From Bacteroidetes bacterium GWF2_35_48 (GTDB lineage: Bacteria > Bacteroidota > Bacteroidia > Bacteroidales > GWF2-35-48): DNA of 48,898 bases. Every line of letters begins with the position of its first letter. Position 1 is the stretch's first letter. The notes below the pieces were generated by a model. The model was not told where the DNA came from. It did not search any database and worked only from the letters and a program-made list of their open reading frames with translations. The position numbers and the translations under genes were made by a program. Positions 44,382-48,898 of this stretch are shown one piece after another. The stretch is taken from the NCBI GenBank assembly GCA_001769125.1, contig MEOG01000128.1, forward strand, positions 1 to 48,898. Reading direction: 5' to 3'.

Positions 44382-45221
44382 ATGCGCTTTTGTTTGTTTA
44401 TATTGTTGTTTTCAATGCTCTGCCTACAATCTTTAGCACAGTTTCATGGAGGCATAGGGAATGGATATCACAAAATGAGCAGCAACGAAACGCAGTATAA
44501 AGGCGGTAGCGGAAAAGGGGATAACATGCAATCAACAGGAACTGTAATTTTTCAGGGCAATAAAGGACAGGGTTATTCAAAGAGTGAATATGGTACCAAC
44601 ACTTTTAGCAAAGGCGGCAGTGGCGGTGGCAGTTCTTGTAATTGTGAAGGAATGCAGTTGAAGATATCTGCGCTTCCAATACATCTTTTTTATTTTGATG
44701 CATTTTGTGATGGAGAGAACATAAAGCTTGTATGGACTACTGCGTCAGAAATAAATAATGATTATTTTACGATAGAAAAAAGTTATGATGCTATTACATT
44801 CGAAGCACTGAATCATATATCAGGAGCAGGCAACAGCAATAGTTTTATTTCGTATGAGTATAACGATTCCGAAGTAAATGAAGATGTTTGTTATTATCGT
44901 TTAAAACAAACGGATTATGATGGAAAGTATAGCTATTCACAAGTTATCTCTTTGAGTTGCGAAAAAACAAATGCGCTTGATTTTATTTTATATCCGAATC
45001 CAAGTAATGGAGAAATCTTTTTACGCTTGACAGGAAGTCCTGAACAAGAAATTATTATCATAATAGCAGATTTACATGGGAAAAAATATTGTCAGCAAAC
45101 TCTTCCTTTTATTTCAGGGGATATAAAAATTGAGGAAGCCCGAAATTTTCCTAAAGGAATGTATATTGTAAATGTGATAATAAATAAAGAAGCAAAATAT
45201 AAAAAAATGATTATCGAATAA
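44382..45221 (+). CDS. Small T9SS protein sharing the Gly-rich CNCEG module
   Basis: The protein has 279 residues with signal peptide MRFCLFILLFSMLCLQSLAQ. Residues 21-90 carry the same Gly-rich module as the upstream SprB protein: FHGGIGNGYHKM, YKGGSGKGDNMQ, FQGNKGQGYSKS, GGSGGGSSCNCEG. Then comes the fibronectin-like linker (LPIHLFYFDAFCDGENIKLV...TASEINNDYFTIEKSYD) and a T9SS type A sorting domain (FILYPNPSNGEIFLRL ... GMYIVNVIINKE...MIIE). It lies 78 bp after the SprB gene on the same strand, so the two may function together. Confidence 0.88.
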   Translation: MRFCLFILLFSMLCLQSLAQFHGGIGNGYHKMSSNETQYKGGSGKGDNMQSTGTVIFQGNKGQGYSKSEYGTNTFSKGGSGGGSSCNCEGMQLKISALPIHLFYFDAFCDGENIKLVWTTASEINNDYFTIEKSYDAITFEALNHISGAGNSNSFISYEYNDSEVNEDVCYYRLKQTDYDGKYSYSQVISLSCEKTNALDFILYPNPSNGEIFLRLTGSPEQEIIIIIADLHGKKYCQQTLPFISGDIKIEEARNFPKGMYIVNVIINKEAKYKKMIIE

Positions 45222-45328
45222 TTTCAAAAATAATTTTCCGTTCCAGCAAATATCAAACTTGTATCAGATGGGTTAACCCATCTGTTATGATGAAAAAAAT
45301 AAAATTGCTTTATCTTCAATCCTAACCC

Positions 45329-46183
45329 CTATTTTACCTCCAGCAATTCTACTTCAAAAACCAAAGTTGAAAACGGAGCAACAGGTCCTTTTTGTTTTTC
45401 ACCATAAGCTAATTTAGAAGGAATAATAAGTTTTGCTTTTCCTCCGGCTTTCATTTTCATCACACCTTCTTCCATTCCCTGAATAGCTTCATTAGCACCA
45501 ATTGTAAATGAAAATGGCTCGTTTCTTTCGTAGGATGTATCAAAAACTTTTCCGTCAATGAAGGTGCCAATATAATGCACATAAGCTTTTTTACCTTTTG
45601 CTGTCGGCTTTCCTTTTCCCGCTTGTTCTTCAATATAATATAAACCACTTGGCTCGGGTTTTGTTTGTATATTGGTAACCTTGAGATAATTTTCAAGCAA
45701 TTTATATTCCTCTGCTTCGCTGGCATGGTGCAAGGCTCTTACTTCTTCCTCAAGCTGATCGGATTTCAGTATTTTTTCCAGTTTTAAATCAAAAATAAGT
45801 TTATCACCTTCTTTTACAAATAAAGGTCTTTGAACTTTTTTTGTAAGCTCAAAAAAATTGATGGCATCTATCAGAAATCTCCCGCTGTCACCAACATGCA
45901 GCATAGCAAAAGCATCTTCAATACTCCCCCCGTTGTGAGAAGGCTGTTTCATGCGCATACGAAAAGGACCCGATATGTCTTTTGTACTGAAAAGAACGGA
46001 ATCTTTTTCTGTCCGATATGTCATTTTTAAAACAAGAATATCTCCGTCTACTGGTTTTTCACGATCTTTATTCTCAACAAAAATTTTGTATTTCAGCCCG
46101 GTGTCGTGGGTTTTATAAGAATCGCTGCAGGAAAATAAAGTTATTCCGGCAATCAGAAGTAATGAAATTTGTAATGATTTCAT
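45329..46183 (-). CDS. FKBP-type peptidyl-prolyl isomerase lipoprotein
   Basis: The protein has 284 residues with lipobox LFSC (C19). Two FKBP-like halves are visible. The first, residues about 30-135 (GDILVLKMTYRTEKDSVLFS ... LHVGDSGRFLI), is degenerate; the second, about 180-284, is a full domain (KAYVHYIGTFIDGKVFDTSY, IQGMEEGVMKMKAGGKAKLIIPSKLAYG, LVFEVELLEV). It should catalyse proline isomerisation in folding of envelope proteins in the periplasm or at a membrane. Similar lipoproteins include GldI, which is needed for gliding in flavobacteria; orthology is not shown here. Confidence 0.9.
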   Translation of the reverse strand: MKSLQISLLLIAGITLFSCSDSYKTHDTGLKYKIFVENKDREKPVDGDILVLKMTYRTEKDSVLFSTKDISGPFRMRMKQPSHNGGSIEDAFAMLHVGDSGRFLIDAINFFELTKKVQRPLFVKEGDKLIFDLKLEKILKSDQLEEEVRALHHASEAEEYKLLENYLKVTNIQTKPEPSGLYYIEEQAGKGKPTAKGKKAYVHYIGTFIDGKVFDTSYERNEPFSFTIGANEAIQGMEEGVMKMKAGGKAKLIIPSKLAYGEKQKGPVAPFSTLVFEVELLEVK

Positions 46184-46226
46184 GATTATTTTTTTCGCAA
46201 GTATAGTAAATTTGGGTTATTTATCA

Positions 46227-46272
46227 AAAGTAAAAGGGACATTGAGCGTAGTCTCAATGTCCCTTTTACTTT
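46227..46272. terminator. Perfect 20-bp hairpin between FKBP and four-helix-bundle genes
   Basis: Arms 46227-46246 and 46253-46272 are perfect complements around a 6-base loop. The stem contains GGGACATTGAG, and the whole element resembles a dispersed repeat (TTGAGCGTAGTC...) as well as a terminator for the minus-strand gene ending at 46298. Confidence 0.75.
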
Positions 46273-46297
46273 AAAAATGGCTTTTTCAGCCCCTTTT

Positions 46298-46657
46298 TTA
46301 ATCCTGCGACGCCTGTGTCAGTATCACAATAACATCTCTGCATTTTTCAGAAGCCGATTTTAAATCATCCGGTTCAGTGTTCACTGCTCCTCTGGCAGCC
46401 ATTTTCAACAATGCAATGGTTTCTTTAAGGTCTTTCATGCAAAGACTGATTTTTAGCATGTGTTCTTTGTCTTCTTTGGCTACCATGGCTTCTCCCAGAT
46501 TTATTACCGGAGCTACGCCACATTCAAGAAGTCTTTTTCTCAGATAATTTCCCGGCTTTGTCTCCGAGAAATTTTTAGTAAATTGTAGTATTTGCACCGA
46601 CAAATCAATCATTTGTTTTTCTGCCTTTGCTGCTGCGCTGAAATCAACCCGTCTCAT
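46298..46657 (-). CDS. Four-helix-bundle protein
   Basis: A 119-residue all-helical protein of the S23/four-helix-bundle family (KAEKQMIDLSVQILQFTKNF, NYLRKRLLECGVAPVINLGEA, HMLKISLCMKDLKETIALLK). Members are common in Bacteroidota genomes, sometimes inside rRNA operons, and some act as partners of diversity-generating retroelements. No such element is seen here. Its end lies 30 bp from the perfect hairpin, and the SSB gene is 30 bp upstream on the same strand. Confidence 0.8.
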   Translation of the reverse strand: MRRVDFSAAAKAEKQMIDLSVQILQFTKNFSETKPGNYLRKRLLECGVAPVINLGEAMVAKEDKEHMLKISLCMKDLKETIALLKMAARGAVNTEPDDLKSASEKCRDVIVILTQASQD

Positions 46658-46687
46658 AGTTTTTTATTTTTTTAAGATTCGTAAATA

Positions 46688-47074
46688 TTAAGCTTTAGCT
46701 TCGTTTTGTGCGTTTTCATTATTTTCAGTTTTAACAGCAACGTTTTCAAATGATTCTGCATATACTTCACTGCTCATTCTTTTATTGCCCGTTTTATCTG
46801 TATACGTGCGATTCACAATTCTGCCATTAAGTTTAATACATGCGCCTTTTTTTACAAGCACCATCGCCTGATCTGCCAGCTTGTTCCACATTACAATTTT
46901 ATGCCAGGTCGTTTCACTTATCCATTCGCCTGCTTTGTTCTGATAATTTCTTGTTGTTGCAAGAGAGAAACGCGCAATACGGTTATTTTCCCCTATTTTA
47001 GTAATTTCAGGATTAACACCTGCGTTACCTTTTAACTCCACACTGTTTGTTGATTTTTTTTCTACATTTTCCAT
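46688..47074 (-). CDS. ssb: Single-stranded DNA-binding protein
   Basis: The start at MENVEKKSTNSVELKGNAGV (47074) is preferred over a codon 14 positions upstream; length 128. A single OB fold is evident: VELKGNAGVNPEITKIGENN, RIARFSLATTRNY, WHKIVMWNKLADQAMVLVKKG and GRIVNRTYTDKTGNKR. The acidic tail of classical SSB is replaced by a short ENNENAQNEAKA. It binds single-stranded DNA in replication or repair. The chromosomal housekeeping copy is usually longer, so this may be an accessory SSB. Confidence 0.88.
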   Translation of the reverse strand: MENVEKKSTNSVELKGNAGVNPEITKIGENNRIARFSLATTRNYQNKAGEWISETTWHKIVMWNKLADQAMVLVKKGACIKLNGRIVNRTYTDKTGNKRMSSEVYAESFENVAVKTENNENAQNEAKA

Positions 47075-47116
47075 GATAATAAATTTTAAAAGTTTAACAA
47101 TCTTGTCACGTTTCAT

Positions 47117-47676
47117 TTTCGTTGACAGTGCAAAAGTATGCTGAGCCCAAAAGCTTATCCGGTTTTTAAATAAGTGTATTCGTATAAAGTTGTTTGCAAT
47201 TATTTGTTGTCGGATATTTAACTAAAAAAGAACGGCTTGAAAAAATTACCTAAAGAGAAGAAAAACATAAATATTTATTTGTTTGAGAAAATATTTAGAT
47301 TTGTAGGGTGTGATTTATCCGTATAAATTATATAAATCAAATAAAAAATCAAAGTGAAGATTATAACCTTCATAATACTTTTCATTTTACATCTTTCAGC
47401 GCAAGCCCTCACAGATACGTTGTTTTACTAAAAACCAGTTAATAAAATTAGTTTTAATAACAACAAAGGTAAACTTGAGTTTTAGTGAAATTTTGTGCTT
47501 TTGCGATTTCGTGGCAATAACAATTTTCAGCATGAAACCATGATTCCTTACCAAATATACCTATAATATTCAAAATATGTTGAAAAACTTTTTTTTTGCC
47601 AAAATGATTTCTTTAGTTTGTATATTATTCTATATTTTAATAAAGAAAACAGAGTTTTAAATTTAAAATATTTATT
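47117..47676. other. Gene-free stretch before the aminotransferase gene
   Basis: About 560 bp without a full gene. It holds a -7-like TAGATTTG at 47296-47303, a 25-codon signal-peptide remnant at 47354-47431, and otherwise AT-rich sequence. No hairpin of terminator quality was seen. Confidence 0.6.
47354..47431 (+). pseudogene. Signal-peptide remnant of a secreted protein
   Basis: A GTG-started frame of 25 codons reads MKIITFIILFILHLSAQALT and then DTLFY and stop. This is an ideal Bacteroidota signal peptide with the usual SAQA cleavage region and nothing after it. It may be a truncated T9SS gene or a tiny secreted peptide; a truncation is likelier. Confidence 0.5.
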
Positions 47677-48699
47677 ATGGTTAATTTAGATTGGGGCAAC
47701 CTACCTTTTGGTTACCAGAAAACCGATTATAATTTTCGTTGCTATTACAGAGATGGTAAATGGGGCGAAATTGAAACTTCATCGTCAGAATACTTTAGCA
47801 TTCATATTGCAGCAACTGCGTTGCATTATGGACAGGAAGCTTTTGAAGGACTAAAAGCTTACCGGGGAAAAGATGGCAAAGTTCGCCTTTTCAGATGGGA
47901 AGAAAATTGCAAACGCATGGAACGTTCGGCTGAAGGAACAAAAATGGCTGTTGTTCCTAAAAATATTTTTTATGAAATGATTTTGAAGGCTGTAAAGATG
48001 AATGCCCGCTTTATTCCTCCTTATGGAACAGGTGCCGCGCTTTATCTCAGACCTTTCCTTTTCGGTTCGGGCGCAGAAGTGGGCGTTAAACCTGCAAAAG
48101 AATACTTGTTCATGGTTTTTGCAACACCGGTAGGTCCTTATTTTAAAGGTGGCATGACTCCTGTTAAAATAGCGATTGTACGCGATAGCGATCGTGCAGC
48201 ACCGCTCGGAACCGGCAGTATAAAAGTGGGAGGGAATTATGCTTCCAGCTTAAAAGGAATTGTTAAATGTCACGAAATGGGTTATTCATCCCCAATGTAT
48301 CTGGATTCCAAAGAAAAAAAATATATTGACGAAATTGGCGCTGCCAACTTTTTTGGGGTTAAAAACAATACCTATATCACACCTAAATCCGATTCAATCC
48401 TTCCATCAATAACAAACATGAGCCTTTTGCAGCTTGCTGAACAGCTAGGCTTAAAAGTTGAACGCAGACCCGTTGCTTTGGAAGAAATTGAATCTTTTGA
48501 AGAAGTTGGTGCCTGTGGTACCGCGGCAGTAATATCTCCTATTGGAGAAATTAAAGATTTAGATACTGGTACATCCTATTATTTCTGTAAAGATGGTAAT
48601 CCCGGACCTGTTTCTAAAAAATTGTACGATACGCTTGTTGGAATACAACACGGTGAAGTAGAAGACACATTTGGTTGGACAGAAATTATTGATTTATAG
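47677..48699 (+). CDS. ilvE: Branched-chain amino acid aminotransferase
   Basis: A class IV aminotransferase of 340 residues, close to the eukaryotic-type BCAT length. Visible are LHYGQEAFEGLKAYRGKDGK, the PLP lysine K183 in GTGSIKVGGNYASSLKG, and EIGAANFFGV. It should interconvert leucine, isoleucine and valine with their 2-oxo acids using 2-oxoglutarate/glutamate. It is a single gene with a terminator 19 bp downstream. Confidence 0.95.
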   Translation: MVNLDWGNLPFGYQKTDYNFRCYYRDGKWGEIETSSSEYFSIHIAATALHYGQEAFEGLKAYRGKDGKVRLFRWEENCKRMERSAEGTKMAVVPKNIFYEMILKAVKMNARFIPPYGTGAALYLRPFLFGSGAEVGVKPAKEYLFMVFATPVGPYFKGGMTPVKIAIVRDSDRAAPLGTGSIKVGGNYASSLKGIVKCHEMGYSSPMYLDSKEKKYIDEIGAANFFGVKNNTYITPKSDSILPSITNMSLLQLAEQLGLKVERRPVALEEIESFEEVGACGTAAVISPIGEIKDLDTGTSYYFCKDGNPGPVSKKLYDTLVGIQHGEVEDTFGWTEIIDL

Positions 48700-48717
48700 T
48701 TTTCTGATAAAATTGCG

Positions 48718-48748
48718 AAAAGGCTGCCTTAAGAGGTGGCCTTTTTTT
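48718..48748 (+). terminator. Rho-independent terminator of the aminotransferase gene
   Basis: AAAGGCTGCCT pairs with AGGTGGCCTTT (with two G-T wobbles) and is followed by a run of T. Confidence 0.85.
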
Positions 48749-48840
48749 ATTTATACGAACTTTTTAATCCATGAGTTTTTTTAATGAGTTTGAATTTACA
48801 GGTAACTAACTAATGTTTCGGACTTCATATTTGTTTAATA

Positions 48841-48898
48841 ATGAATGATATGCAGTTAGAAAATATTTCCATTTTGCGTTGTTTTCCTATTTTAATCA
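48841..48898 (+). CDS. Possible acyltransferase-3 family protein, cut by the right edge
   Basis: An ATG at 48841 (or the second ATG at 48850) opens 19 codons, MNDMQLENISILRCFPILI, that run off the window. The phrase resembles the start of membrane acyltransferases (NI..LR.FAIL). No clear promoter was seen. The call is only suggestive. Confidence 0.35.
   Translation, partial: MNDMQLENISILRCFPILI

Noticed and set aside
46298-46657. Diversity-generating retroelement accessory protein (Avd-like)
   Set aside because: No reverse transcriptase or template repeat is present in the window; the general four-helix-bundle call is kept.

Overview
The window looks like chromosomal DNA of a Bacteroidota bacterium, probably a free-living, gliding-type lineage. 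It is AT-rich. Many genes end in type IX secretion (T9SS) sorting domains or in the gliding-motility-associated C-terminal domain, and SprB-type repeats are abundant. Promoters fit the Bacteroidota pattern TTG-N19/21-TAnnTTTG, and most genes lack a Shine-Dalgarno sequence. TPR-fused histidine kinases paired with LuxR-type response regulators are also typical of this phylum. No rRNA, tRNA or CRISPR was seen.

Layout. 1-5.6 kb (minus strand): a GC-richer surface-protein gene cut by the left edge, an orphan LuxR-type HTH protein, a T9SS cargo protein and a TPR-kinase/response-regulator pair. 5.6-7.4 kb: a tyrosine recombinase with direct repeats beside it and a perfect hairpin upstream. 7.5-14.2 kb: a heavy-metal efflux operon made of a His-rich membrane-anchored protein, a His-rich lipoprotein, an adaptor with a fused N-terminal domain, an RND pump and a TolC-like outer-membrane protein. 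14.2-19.6 kb: single housekeeping or accessory genes (DUF4395 membrane protein, VOC protein, AlkD-like DNA repair protein, a 58-residue winged-helix protein, GT-C glycosyltransferase-like protein, DUF4403 lipoprotein). 19.6-27.5 kb: a TPR-SpoIIE protein that lost its catalytic core, two T9SS cargo proteins, and a second TPR-kinase/response-regulator pair. 27.6-31.5 kb: a two-gene restriction-modification-like defence unit (Eco57I-type adenine methylase plus a separate PD-(D/E)XK nuclease). 31.6-45.2 kb: a surface-protein block (exported ankyrin protein, SprB/PKD protein, S74 tail-fibre-like protein, SUMF1-like protein, a 13-repeat SprB protein and a small T9SS protein). 45.3-48.9 kb: FKBP lipoprotein, four-helix-bundle protein, SSB, a signal-peptide remnant, branched-chain aminotransferase, and a CDS cut by the right edge.

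The most interesting signal is regulatory. Three promoters that drive secreted-protein genes (near 21.1, 31.5 and 38.7 kb) carry a CTACGTA element whose first base lies exactly 53 bp upstream of the -33 TTG. In two of them the element extends to CTACGTAT-N3-TACTTAG. This suggests an activator-controlled surface-protein regulon; the LuxR-type regulators in the window are candidate binders, but nothing in the sequence proves which one. Second in interest is the methylase/nuclease pair. Its methylase has an N-terminal nuclease-like region without a visible ExK motif, while the partner gene carries a clear D...ExK site. Third is a Gly-rich GGxGxGY module ending in CNCEG, shared by two neighbouring surface proteins. 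All assignments come from reading the sequence; no database search was run.
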